Program-made: the position numbers and the translations under genes
Notes under the pieces: model-generated
The model's database searches: none
Told to the model about the DNA's origin: nothing
Seen by the model: the letters and a program-made list of their open reading frames with translations, nothing else
Source: Planktothrix sp. FACHB-1365
GTDB taxonomy: Bacteria > Cyanobacteriota > Cyanobacteriia > Cyanobacteriales > Microcoleaceae
Assembly: GCF_014697575.1 (NCBI RefSeq)
Contig: NZ_JACJSC010000018.1
Span: 59,650-123,649, forward strand
DNA length: 64,000 nucleotides
Direction of reading: 5' to 3'
Shown: positions 7,429 through 15,267 of the stretch, in pieces
Layout of the letters: each line of letters opens with the position of its first letter
Numbering within the stretch: position 1 is the first letter of the stretch

Positions 7429-8746
7429 TGACACAAAGCAGAAACTTTGTGCTAAGATAAGATTTAGGTGAAAATAGATAGCATAAATGGTAGTTTTAGA
7501 ATTTAAAGTTAGAGCCGCATTGCAACAAAGCAAGGCAATAGATGAAGCCATTCGTACATCCCAATTCATCCAAAACAAATGTTTAAGATATTGGATGGAT
7601 AACAAAGGGGTTAATAAGTACGATTTGAACAAATATTGCCGTGTATTAGCTCATAACTTTAAATTCGCTAACGAGCTAAACTCTCAAGCTAGACAATCTA
7701 GTGCTGAGAGAGCATGGTCAGCTATCGCTCGATTCTACGATAATTGCAAGCGGAAAGTTCCAGGCAAAAAAGGTTTCCCCCGTTTCAAGAAAAATTGCCG
7801 TTCGGTTGAATACAAACAAACCGGATGGCAATTGAATTTAGAAACCCGTAAAGCCATTACCTTTACTGACAAGAAAGGGATTGGACGGTTACGGTTAGTG
7901 GGAAGCTACGATCTGCATTTCTACCAACCCGAACAAATTAAAAGAGTTCGATTAGTTAGACGTGCAGACGGCTACTATTGCCAATTTCTACTCTCAATTG
8001 ACGTTAAGATTCAATCTGAACCAACTAATAAAACAATCGGTTTAGATGTAGGGTTATCTGCTTTTTACACCGATGATCAAGGTAATAAAGTAGATAACCC
8101 TAAATTTTTCAGAAAGGAAGAGAAGAAAATTAAGCGGTTACAGAGACAACTTTCTCGGAAACAGAAAGGGTCTAATAACCGCAAAAAAACTAGACAGCGA
8201 TTATCTAAGGCTCATCTAAAAATCAGTCGGCAACGAAAAGAGTTTAGCAAGGGTGTTGCATACTCCGTCATCCACTCTAACGACGTGGTAGCCTACGAAG
8301 ATTTAAGGATTAAGAACTTAGTTAAAAATCATTGTCTGGCTAAGTCAATTAATGATGCAGCTTGGTATCAGTTTCGAGTTTGGTTGGAATATTTTGGGAG
8401 AAAGTACGGCAAGATAACAATTGCTGTTCCTCCTCAATATACCTCTGAGAATTGTTCAAGCTGTGGAAAAACCGTAAAAAAATCCCTATCAACAAGAACC
8501 CACGTTTGTAGCTGTGGATGTCAGTTGGATAGGGATGAAAATGCTGCAAAAAACATTTTAAGAATTGGATTAAGTACGGCAGGACATACCGGAACTTTGG
8601 TTCGGCTCCGCTCACCGAGCGAAGTCGAGGTGAACGCTTTGGGAGAACTGACCTCTACTTTAACGGGAGCAATCCTGTTGGGGCAAGTCGATTCGTTGAA
8701 CAAAGAATCTCCCGTCACATCGCTTGGCGATTGACGGTGAGAGTGT
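7429..8746 (+). mobile_element. Solo tnpB element, IS200/IS605 type, copy 1
   Basis: The element has no tnpA. The left end starts near TGACACAAAGCAG and holds a small hairpin (CACAAAG/CTTTGTG). The right end finishes near GACGGTGAGAGTGT. Both ends match the second copy at 30224-31525, and the boundaries were set by comparing the copies and by the reading frame of the split host gene. There is no target duplication, as expected for this family. A guide RNA is expected to come from the right end. Confidence 0.8.
7487..8734 (+). CDS. tnpB: RNA-guided endonuclease TnpB
   Basis: The 415-residue protein is about 80-90% like the protein at 30283 by eye. The RuvC-like acidic residues appear in TIGLDVGLSAFY, VVAYEDLRIKNL and CQLDRDENAA. 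A zinc ribbon, CSSCGKTVKKSLSTRTHVC followed by SCGC, lies just before the last. TnpB proteins are guided by an RNA from the right end of their element and cut DNA. Near the C-terminus this copy has an in-frame insertion that encodes RLRSPSEVEV and matches a palindromic cyanobacterial repeat; the other copy lacks it. No transposase of the HUH type accompanies it, so movement would need help in trans. Confidence 0.93.
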   Translation: MVVLEFKVRAALQQSKAIDEAIRTSQFIQNKCLRYWMDNKGVNKYDLNKYCRVLAHNFKFANELNSQARQSSAERAWSAIARFYDNCKRKVPGKKGFPRFKKNCRSVEYKQTGWQLNLETRKAITFTDKKGIGRLRLVGSYDLHFYQPEQIKRVRLVRRADGYYCQFLLSIDVKIQSEPTNKTIGLDVGLSAFYTDDQGNKVDNPKFFRKEEKKIKRLQRQLSRKQKGSNNRKKTRQRLSKAHLKISRQRKEFSKGVAYSVIHSNDVVAYEDLRIKNLVKNHCLAKSINDAAWYQFRVWLEYFGRKYGKITIAVPPQYTSENCSSCGKTVKKSLSTRTHVCSCGCQLDRDENAAKNILRIGLSTAGHTGTLVRLRSPSEVEVNALGELTSTLTGAILLGQVDSLNKESPVTSLGD

Positions 8747-8929
8747 CAAATCGAGCGGAATAATACTGAACAAGTGCAACGCTATCAATCCATTACATTA
8801 GGGGAGTTGAGCCACTCTATGTATACTCTTCAAGAATTGACCAAGACTTTCAGTCATCAGATTCTCTCTAGAACTATACAACAAAGCAACTCCACCCCAA
8901 CCTATCAACAAAAGAATTTGTTTGAGTAA
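8747..8929 (+). pseudogene. Unknown gene, 3' part, split by tnpB element
   Basis: After the right end of the element the sequence CAAATCGAGCGG continues in frame for 60 codons to a TAA at 8927-8929, with no start codon of its own. It is Gln/Ser/Thr-rich and helical and joins naturally to the 5' part ending at 7428. It ends 2 bp before the convergent Ycf46-like gene. Confidence 0.7.
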
Positions 8930-8931
8930 TC

Positions 8932-10515
8932 CTAGCCAAATAATTCTTGAGGAGGAATTGCAAATTTTGAAACATCTACACCCGCCGCCGGACGAGCATA
9001 AGTTGCTTGATTACGAATTGCTAAAATCTGTTCTTCATCTCGAATTAAAGCTGGCGTAAATTGGTCACGTTGCTGTCGTAAATCTTCTAACGTGATCTTT
9101 AATTGTTCCGGTTGCTTGCCTTGCTGATAGTTGCGATAGTAAATTTCCTCGGCACATTTTTTAACCGCATTGCCAATTTCTGCCGGGGTGCAAAGCCGAT
9201 AATCCCGTAACAAAATTCGCCACTCCTCGTCTGTCCAAGGAGATTGAGAAGGATTGCGAAACTCTGGGAAATACTTTTGCAAATGCAGGTTAAAAATGTC
9301 GTACATTGCCCCTTCATGGGGTAAATCAACGAAGAAAATATCATCAAAGCGACGAATTAATTCCGGGGGTAACATCCCCAATCGATTAACCGTTGCTACC
9401 ATGTAAATCGGCTGTTGTACTTCCTGCATCCAAGTTAATAGTTTCCCCGACAAACGCCTTGAAACTCCACCATCCGTATTAGAATTCCAACCGGCAAACC
9501 CTTTATCAAAATCATCCCAGTACAAAATTGTTGGGCTTAAAGCTTGAGCTAATTCTAACAACTCCCGCAGTGCCAAATCTGGCTTTGGGGAACCGATAAT
9601 TGCACCCCAATCAGCCGCTAATAAAGGCACCCCCATCTTCTTGGCAGCTAACTTGGCACTCAAACTTTTCCCAGTGCCAGGTGGCCCCCAAAGAATCATC
9701 CCTTTGGGAAATTTAAGCCCATATTTCTCGGTTTCTGGATTGAGTAAAGAAGCAACTTTTGAGAGGAACTCGTCTAGCAATTCTAACCCTCCGGTTTGGG
9801 CAACATCCGGTTCAGAAATTAACTCTAATCCTCTCCCTCGCAATTTGTTAACTTTGTAGTTGAGTACCCAATCAGCTATGTCTTCAAAACTGTTAGTAAA
9901 TGCTAAACTTTGTTGTAAAATTAACTCAATTTCTCCTTGTGCCAATCCCAGACAAGCTCGCACTAAACTTTCTTGAATAGCAGTATCTTTTTTTCCCGAT
10001 ATCGAGGAAGTGTTATGACAAAATGAAGCCACCTTCTGTTGTACCCAAATGCGATCCGCAATAGGAGCCTTCAACACCGGAATTAAAGGTTGTAAATTTG
10101 CAGGTAAATTGATATTATTTTCCAATAAAACCCAGAATTGACGATGATTATCTCCCGATAAGTGATAGTAAGCATTAACCAGTTGAAATTCACGCTGTTT
10201 ATCTGTCCTATCTGATCCTGATAACTCTAAAATTCCCTCCAGAATAAAAATTCCTTCGGTTTGATTTTCTAATAAATCTAAAAGGGGGTCAGAGTTAGCT
10301 TGTAAATCAGTGTTCTCTAAGCGACACCCGCCTTCACCTTGACAATTAACTTGCTGAAAACATCGGTAGCCACAATTCCAAAAGAAAACAGGAAATTGGA
10401 GGTTTTGACCCCATTCATAGAAGTGAGTTAAAATCCTGACTCGATCCGTTGTACAGTATTCTAATCCCACTATCTTGATGCCTCGGTTTGCCAAGAAGAG
10501 CCAATCTTTATTCAT
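8932..10515 (-). CDS. Ycf46-like AAA ATPase
   Basis: The 527-residue protein has a single AAA module: Walker A GPPGTGKS at about 277-284, Walker B ILYWDDFDKG at about 330-339, and an arginine pair followed by FDDIFF near 387. This arrangement and the long N-terminal region resemble cyanobacterial and plastid Ycf46. Ycf46 has been linked in cyanobacteria to photosynthesis and inorganic carbon use; whether that applies to this plasmid copy is unknown. The N-terminal part has four cysteines at 48, 52, 58 and 64 (C-x3-C-x5-C-x5-C), a possible metal site. The gene stands alone on the minus strand. Confidence 0.8.
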   Translation of the reverse strand: MNKDWLFLANRGIKIVGLEYCTTDRVRILTHFYEWGQNLQFPVFFWNCGYRCFQQVNCQGEGGCRLENTDLQANSDPLLDLLENQTEGIFILEGILELSGSDRTDKQREFQLVNAYYHLSGDNHRQFWVLLENNINLPANLQPLIPVLKAPIADRIWVQQKVASFCHNTSSISGKKDTAIQESLVRACLGLAQGEIELILQQSLAFTNSFEDIADWVLNYKVNKLRGRGLELISEPDVAQTGGLELLDEFLSKVASLLNPETEKYGLKFPKGMILWGPPGTGKSLSAKLAAKKMGVPLLAADWGAIIGSPKPDLALRELLELAQALSPTILYWDDFDKGFAGWNSNTDGGVSRRLSGKLLTWMQEVQQPIYMVATVNRLGMLPPELIRRFDDIFFVDLPHEGAMYDIFNLHLQKYFPEFRNPSQSPWTDEEWRILLRDYRLCTPAEIGNAVKKCAEEIYYRNYQQGKQPEQLKITLEDLRQQRDQFTPALIRDEEQILAIRNQATYARPAAGVDVSKFAIPPQELFG

Positions 10516-10730
10516 GATGGATTCTAAAATATTAGAAAGTATTAAGCCGACTAATTTCTATTGAGCTTTCTTAATCGGTATTTCCCATCCCCCTATTGAT
10601 CTATCTAACTGACTTAGCTTTTATTCCTTAAGTTGGATGAATACTTTAACTCAATCATTTAATGATAAAATCGAAAATAATTTTAATTAATTTAAAATTA
10701 AGCATTAATAATCAATTGGGAAGCTTGAAA

Positions 10731-10744
10731 GCGCCTAGCGGCGC
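10731..10744 (+). promoter_or_regulatory. 5' UTR hairpin with TAGC loop
   Basis: GCGCC-TAGC-GGCGC lies 36 bp upstream of the start at 10781. It has the same size and position as the TAAC-loop hairpins found before four other genes in this window and may be a variant of them. Confidence 0.4.
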
Positions 10745-10780
10745 AGATTGCCACGAAGTAATTAAATTCAATTGAACTTC

Positions 10781-11473
10781 ATGGTAACTACAACGAATAA
10801 AAATAACTCTCGCACGTCTAATGGTGCAGGAACTTTCAATGGAAAAACCAACGGTGTGACTCCTAAATCAAAAAGCACCGGATTACCTGTTCCTAGCAAT
10901 GGGAATGGAACCCGTCGTTCAGTTGTTTCAGTTGAAGAGCAAGCTAACGCACTGCTTGAGCGAGTCAGAACGACCATTGTTAAAAAGTTTGGCGTGAAAC
11001 TGCAACTTCGCGAAAAACGTCTTCAAACAAAAATCGGTCATGCCATTAAAGAAAAGATCGGTTTGGATATTGCTGCTCAATTGAAAAAACGCGGCAAAAC
11101 TATGAACTGGCAGCGTTGGAATAATGAAGTGTTCCCTGCTTTGTTTGGACAACCGGATGCTTTGCGTCATGATATCGAAACTTTAGCTCTGGTTATGGCA
11201 AAACTGTACGATGTTTTCGAGTTAGATCCTCAAGAAGCCATTAAAAGCCTCGTTAAATTCAATCAAGAATCCCTTGCCAAACGCAATAGTTATCTTCAGC
11301 AAGAGCAATCTAACACTGATGATGATATTGATGATTTGGAAGATGATGATTTGGAAGATGAAGATGATGATGAGGAACCAGAAGATTTTGAAGACGAAGA
11401 AGACGATGACTTTGAGGAAGAAGACGAAGAAGACGAAGATGAAGAAGATGAGGAGGAGGAAGATTTAGAATAA
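10781..11473 (+). CDS. Unknown protein with long acidic tail
   Basis: I chose the ATG at 10781 over an upstream TTG. The first 50 residues are low in complexity (Asn/Thr/Gly). Residues of about 50-175 form a basic helical domain that contains MNWQRWNNEVFPALFG. The last 50 residues are almost all Asp and Glu. A basic domain plus an acidic tail suits a nucleic-acid-associated or chaperone-like protein, but no family is recognised. The helical core shares spaced positions (W, N, F, G, LY, AI) with the gene at 11749, so the two are probably paralogs. A terminator follows. Confidence 0.7.
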   Translation: MVTTTNKNNSRTSNGAGTFNGKTNGVTPKSKSTGLPVPSNGNGTRRSVVSVEEQANALLERVRTTIVKKFGVKLQLREKRLQTKIGHAIKEKIGLDIAAQLKKRGKTMNWQRWNNEVFPALFGQPDALRHDIETLALVMAKLYDVFELDPQEAIKSLVKFNQESLAKRNSYLQQEQSNTDDDIDDLEDDDLEDEDDDEEPEDFEDEEDDDFEEEDEEDEDEEDEEEEDLE

Positions 11474-11543
11474 CTAATTTTCTGCTCTGATTTAATTCAT
11501 GAAGCGTACCTATCATTTGATTTCATATCCATTATTTTACTAT

Positions 11544-11574
11544 TACTCTACCTTAAGGTAGGGTAATTTTTTTT
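11544..11574 (+). terminator. Rho-independent terminator
   Basis: The palindrome CTACCTTAAGGTAG, extended by TTAC/GTAA, is followed by eight T residues. It ends the acidic-tail gene. Confidence 0.8.
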
Positions 11575-11748
11575 AGAATGAGAAATTTTAAATAAAATTA
11601 ATTTAATCAAGAATTGATTTTTATAGTTTCCAGAAAAAGAAGAAAATAGCGATCGCCATCATACGAAAAACTTTAATTTAAAAATTGAACTGAAGAAGAC
11701 AGCGATCGCTGCTTTGGGTGTGAACAACATTTGAATAGGAAGATCAAA

Positions 11749-12174
11749 ATGATTGTAACTTCTAAAAATCGTAAGTTCGATTCCGTTAAAACCACAAAGT
11801 CTCAAAAAGCTTATACCAAGGCTTTAGACCAGTGCATCAGCTATAACGAAAAACTACGTTTGATGGTGCTAGAAGTTTTGAGAGAAGAATGTGGCCGTGA
11901 GCTTGCGAGTGCTGCCCGTTTTAATAACCACGATTTTGACTGGGAAACCCACAATGCTCAGTTTCGTGAAGATTATGGCACCACTTCCTTGAAAGAACTG
12001 ATGCGCGCTGCACAAGCTCTTTATGGCTTGAACGATATTGATGCCATTCGAGAACGTCGAGCCAAGCATCGGGGCATCCGCAATGAACGGATGGCTCGCC
12101 AAAACATGGTCATTGCCCAAAATGCGTTAACGCTAGATGACGGAATCGATGATCATGAAATTGAGATGGAGTGA
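11749..12174 (+). CDS. Unknown protein, probable paralog of the acidic-tail protein
   Basis: The ATG at 11749 follows AGGAAG at 11737-11742; an upstream TTG is less likely. The 141-residue protein is basic in its first half and ends with a short acidic stretch (DDGIDDHEIEME). The pattern FDWETHN-x-QF followed by LYGLNDIDAI resembles the matching region of the protein at 10781. Two HIP1 octamers lie in the upstream leader (about 11649 and 11702). Function unknown. Confidence 0.65.
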   Translation: MIVTSKNRKFDSVKTTKSQKAYTKALDQCISYNEKLRLMVLEVLREECGRELASAARFNNHDFDWETHNAQFREDYGTTSLKELMRAAQALYGLNDIDAIRERRAKHRGIRNERMARQNMVIAQNALTLDDGIDDHEIEME

Positions 12175-12225
12175 ACTACCCACACACAGAACCAGCCTTT
12201 ATGACCAAAAAAATGGGATACAAGC

Positions 12226-12253
12226 CTCGCCCTTCTAGGGCGGTGAGTGTCAA
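12226..12253 (+). mobile_element. Right-end remnant of an IS200/IS605-type element
   Basis: The hairpin CGCCCT-TCT-AGGGCG is followed by GTGAGTGTCAA, which matches the last bases of the two complete tnpB elements (GGTGAGAGTGTCAA). No tnpB sequence precedes it, so this looks like a solo right end left after a deletion, or a free guide-RNA-like end. Confidence 0.5.
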
Positions 12254-12351
12254 TCCTTAATCATGCTAACTGCCAACTTCCCCACCAGAGGGGAAGCTTT
12301 TTTTGCCCACCCACCCGCCACTAAGGACATAGTGGATAATCCCAACAGGCA

Positions 12352-12700
12352 TTGATGGAAAATTTTCCATTGGCTTTGTTACTTTTGTAGTACAAAAAAA
12401 TACATTTGAGATTGAGTGACTTTCTAATGGGATACACAGCCCAAAAAACGGCTAAAAACAGGTAGGAAAAAGTAGGGAAAAGTAGGGAAAAAATGCACTA
12501 TTTTCCCTCTTATTTCCTGCTGTAATACGCTGTATCACGCTAAATTTGGTATCTTATGTAACATTTTGCCATTTAATCTAAATCACCAAGAGGGAGAAAA
12601 TGCACTGTTTTCCCTTCTTTTTCCTTCTGTTTCCTCACCCGTGGAACAGCAAGCCATGTCAAAAATCTGTATCCCAATTTAGTAAGTAAAACTACTCATT
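12352..12700. repeat. Duplicated non-coding element, copy A
   Basis: About 345 bp are repeated at 59243-59582, with roughly 80% identity by eye and no open reading frame. Order of parts: palindrome ATGGAAAATTTTCCAT; tandem 11-mers of the type AGTAGGGAAAA; hairpin AGGGAAAA-AATGCACTA-TTTTCCCT (12484-12508); the block GCTGTAATACGCTGTAT; hairpin AGGG-AGAAAA-TGCACTG-TTTTCCCT (12591-12615); and a highly conserved 3' block containing CGTGGAACAGCAAGCCATGT. The two hairpins share the loop TGCACT. The tandem 11-mers resemble iterons, so an origin or partition site is possible; a structured RNA is another option. Confidence 0.85.
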
Positions 12701-13100
12701 TGGCATAGGTCAGAACTTTTGTTGTTTTGAGATTATGGGTTGCAATTGGAGCGCCGGGAAAATATTACGAACCTGAACTAACGACTTTGAGACAATACCA
12801 CTTTCACCCAACATCGTGAAATAGCTGTTAGGGGACAAGCGTTCGCCTCATGGTTGCATTCTCCAGTTGATTCATTGACTCAGTTCATCGCGATCGCTCG
12901 CTAATCCTTCCCATCCAGTTCTTTTCTGACCTGTTGCTCACCAGAATTTGCCACAACACTCACCGAGACGCTACCGCGTTGTTTTATTTAGATCGCCATT
13001 TGAGATCAATTCCCTGCTGTTTAACCCAAAACCAACCGAACCAACCGACCTAGCTAGCTGTTTTCCGGTTGGTTCTTTATTAACGAAGGAGCTAACTTTC
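12701..13100. other. Non-coding stretch before the gene at 13101
   Basis: No convincing gene is present. It has one HIP1-like site near 12890 and ends in the strong hairpin at 13038-13075. An open frame reading from 12948 into the gene at 13101 has no ribosome site and unnatural composition and is not called. Confidence 0.4.
13038..13075 (+). promoter_or_regulatory. Terminator-like hairpin in the leader
   Basis: A 10-bp perfect stem (GAACCAACCG/CGGTTGGTTC) with an 18-base loop containing the palindrome CTAGCTAG is followed by TTTATT, 25 bp before the start at 13101. It may act as an attenuator or as the terminator of an upstream transcript. Confidence 0.55.
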
Positions 13101-13466
13101 ATGACGGCACAACTTAACACTGCTATCAACACTAAAATTGCCCGCAGTTACACTGATGACAACGGGATCAAAATTGATGTGATTGAGATAGTTTATGCGG
13201 ATGGGTTGGTTGAGCAACACCTTGGATGGACTGAAGAAGACTTCGACAGCCAAACTGTTTTCTACATCCAAACTTCTAACGGTACTGTTCTGAAATCCAC
13301 CTTAAAAACAACGGAAAATGATCAATTAATACTGGTTTATCGTGAGCTTTGGATGAAACGACACAGCCAACAAACTACTCAAACTATTAATTCTGAAGAA
13401 CAAGAGGAAATCGAACTTATACGAGCAGCGGAACTCGCTAAATTTGACTTCGGGTTTGATTGCTAA
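13101..13466 (+). CDS. Unknown small protein, 121 aa
   Basis: The ATG at 13101 has a strong ribosome site (GAAGGAG at 13085-13091), so I place the start here and not at 12948. The protein is acidic and soluble with alternating strand-like segments (IKIDVIEIVYADG and DSQTVFYIQTSNG) and an acidic helical C-terminus. No family recognised. It is followed after 18 bp by another small gene and probably forms an operon with it and with the frame at 13785. Confidence 0.7.
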   Translation: MTAQLNTAINTKIARSYTDDNGIKIDVIEIVYADGLVEQHLGWTEEDFDSQTVFYIQTSNGTVLKSTLKTTENDQLILVYRELWMKRHSQQTTQTINSEEQEEIELIRAAELAKFDFGFDC

Positions 13467-13484
13467 TTGGAGATACTGAGAACG

Positions 13485-13727
13485 ATGAATCGCATTAACA
13501 AATTTGATCGTTCTCAGGTGGCAATGATTCAGCATCTGAGAACTGCTAAAACGCTTGATGCAAGATTGCTTTCACTCGACTTAAACCGAATCATTAACCC
13601 AGAAGACATTATGATTGGTGCTGCTTTTTACAATGGCTTAGTGGCTTGGTTATTGCGAGATGGAGAGCAAGTTTGCATGACTCAAAGCCAACTTGCACAA
13701 TACCTTGAGGACTTAGCGGAACTTTAA
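13485..13727 (+). CDS. Unknown small protein, 80 aa
   Basis: The ATG at 13485 is preferred over an upstream TTG because a TTGGAGA ribosome-site-like stretch lies 12 bp before it. The protein is helical and contains MIGAAFYNGLVAWLLRDG near its middle and an acidic C-terminus. No family recognised. Confidence 0.6.
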   Translation: MNRINKFDRSQVAMIQHLRTAKTLDARLLSLDLNRIINPEDIMIGAAFYNGLVAWLLRDGEQVCMTQSQLAQYLEDLAEL

Positions 13728-13784
13728 AACGCTTATGGGGGGAAACCAACCCCCCAATACTTCAAAATATTTACAAGGTTAACC

Positions 13785-14111
13785 ATTAAACGTAAGAAAA
13801 GCTTTAAAATTCAAGTTCAATCTCGCAATCCTTTTGTTGTTCGATTCATAACAGTCCAAGGTTATACTCGTGGTGTTTGGGGAGTATGGCAAGATAGAGG
13901 AGTTTGGGTAATCACTCATATCCCATCTGGGTTAAAAATGCCTTTTGACTTAATCGTAAAAAATAAAGCTTTAAAAGCACTAAGGCTTACCTCAAAACTT
14001 TTAGGGCAAATCAAGGAACCTACCCAACTTTCCCATGAAGAAAAGCTCAAATGGATAAAGGAAATTAAGCCCTTATTGCCTGCTTATGAACAGATACGGT
14101 TTCCTAATTAA
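13785..14111 (+). CDS. Unknown basic protein, 108 aa, possible ATT start
   Basis: This frame has no ATG, GTG or TTG near its beginning, but it is coding in character from about 13785 to the TAA at 14109-14111. An ATT at 13785 sits 7 bases after AAGG and is the best start candidate. The protein is basic and contains two strand-like segments around FVVRFITVQGYTRGVWG and RGVWVITHIPSGLKM, followed by a Lys-rich helical C-terminus. It is in the same frame as the preceding gene, 57 bp after its stop. Either a rare start codon is used or the start has been lost by mutation. Confidence 0.55.
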   Translation: MKRKKSFKIQVQSRNPFVVRFITVQGYTRGVWGVWQDRGVWVITHIPSGLKMPFDLIVKNKALKALRLTSKLLGQIKEPTQLSHEEKLKWIKEIKPLLPAYEQIRFPN

Positions 14112-14151
14112 TTAAAGCTCAATTACTTCCTTTAGCCTATTATTATTTGAT

Positions 14152-14187
14152 TTTAGGGGACAAGCTCACTTACCGATGTCCCCTAAA
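14152..14187. other. Perfect 11-bp stem hairpin
   Basis: TTTAGGGGACA pairs with TGTCCCCTAAA around a 14-base loop. There is no T run, so it is more likely an RNA-stability structure at the end of the 13.1-14.1 kb transcript or part of a leader than a standard terminator. Confidence 0.5.
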
Positions 14188-14355
14188 GCTTAAGAGAGAA
14201 ACAAGCCTGCTCAAGCCCAATAAAACTTTATAAACTTGAAAATCCTGTCATGAAAGCACACCCATTAATCCCTAACGATTAAGGTGAGCACCCAATTATG
14301 TGCTATTTTTTCTCTCAGTCACACTGTGAAAATAAATTTAATCGCTAATGGATTG

Positions 14356-15267
14356 ATGGCTCAGTTTCCTATTATTGAGATTACACACAATGCTTATGAA
14401 CTCTCCAGTCCAGAAATGATGGGGAGCAAATATAAGTTCTGGTTTAAACATGAAAAACTAGGTATTTGCCTATATAAACAAGCCCGTCAGAACTTAGGTG
14501 AAGATTGGGCAGAAAAAGTTGCAGCCGAACTTGCCTCCTGTTTAGAACTACCTCACGCGGTTTATGAACTGGCTTCTTGGGAAGGAAATCATGGTGTCGT
14601 TTCACCCAACTTTTTACCTGAAGGAGGGACACTTGTTCATGGCAACGAACTCCTTACATCTATTATTCCGAACTATCCCACCTCTGGAACCTATAGAATG
14701 AGACAACATACAATTGATATCGTATTGAATGTTATCTCAGATGAGTCTTTGCATCTTCCGTTAGGTTGGACTTCTCCAGAAAGCATCCAAAGCGCAGTGG
14801 AAGTCTTTACCGGTTATCTCTTGTTAGATGCGTGGATTGGTAATGGAGATCGACATCATGAAAATTGGGGCATTGTACGAACTAAGGCTTCTAATTCTGG
14901 GGAAAGTATATACCTAGCACCCACATTCGACCATGCCTCAAGTTTAGGTCGTGATCTCTCAGATGAACAAAGACAAAAGCGCTCAGTAGAAGCTTATGCC
15001 AATAAATGTTTCTCAGCATTCTATGGAAGCGTTGATGACAACAAGCCCCTCAGAACTTTTGATGTATTTAACCGAGTCCGAAATTATTATCCTGAAGCTG
15101 CCCATATATGGCTATCAAGACTTGAAAGCATTTCAAAAGAAAATATAGTAGAGATTTTTAATCGAATTCCTAATACTCACATCTCATCTATTGCAGCAGA
15201 GTTTGCACAGAAAATTCTAGAATTCAATCAACACAAACTACTTACCTTAAGGAACTCACTACCTTGA
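14356..15267 (+). CDS. HipA-like Ser/Thr kinase
   Basis: An open frame starts at a GTG at 14284, but the family-like N-terminus begins at the Met at 14356, giving 303 residues. The motif GNGDRHHENWGI (about 162-173) fits the catalytic loop, and APTFDHASSLG (about 188-198) fits the metal-binding Asp of HipA C-terminal kinases. HipA-type toxins phosphorylate tRNA synthetases or other targets. The protein lacks the HipA N-terminal subdomain, and the next gene, which overlaps by four bases, seems to supply it. No HTH (HipB) gene is next to it. Confidence 0.75.
   Translation: MAQFPIIEITHNAYELSSPEMMGSKYKFWFKHEKLGICLYKQARQNLGEDWAEKVAAELASCLELPHAVYELASWEGNHGVVSPNFLPEGGTLVHGNELLTSIIPNYPTSGTYRMRQHTIDIVLNVISDESLHLPLGWTSPESIQSAVEVFTGYLLLDAWIGNGDRHHENWGIVRTKASNSGESIYLAPTFDHASSLGRDLSDEQRQKRSVEAYANKCFSAFYGSVDDNKPLRTFDVFNRVRNYYPEAAHIWLSRLESISKENIVEIFNRIPNTHISSIAAEFAQKILEFNQHKLLTLRNSLP

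Noticed and set aside
8349..8615. Minus-strand frame inside tnpB
   Set aside because: Antisense shadow of conserved tnpB codons; the plus-strand frame is clearly coding.
7487..8734. Cas12-type CRISPR effector
   Set aside because: Size, element ends and lack of an array identify it as TnpB.
11310..11516. Minus-strand frame rich in His, Leu and Pro
   Set aside because: It is the complement of the repetitive acidic tail codons of the gene at 10781 and has no start context.
12948..13100. Extension of the gene at 13101 to an upstream start
   Set aside because: The upstream part has unnatural composition and no ribosome site, while ATG 13101 has a strong one, and the terminator-like hairpin lies between.
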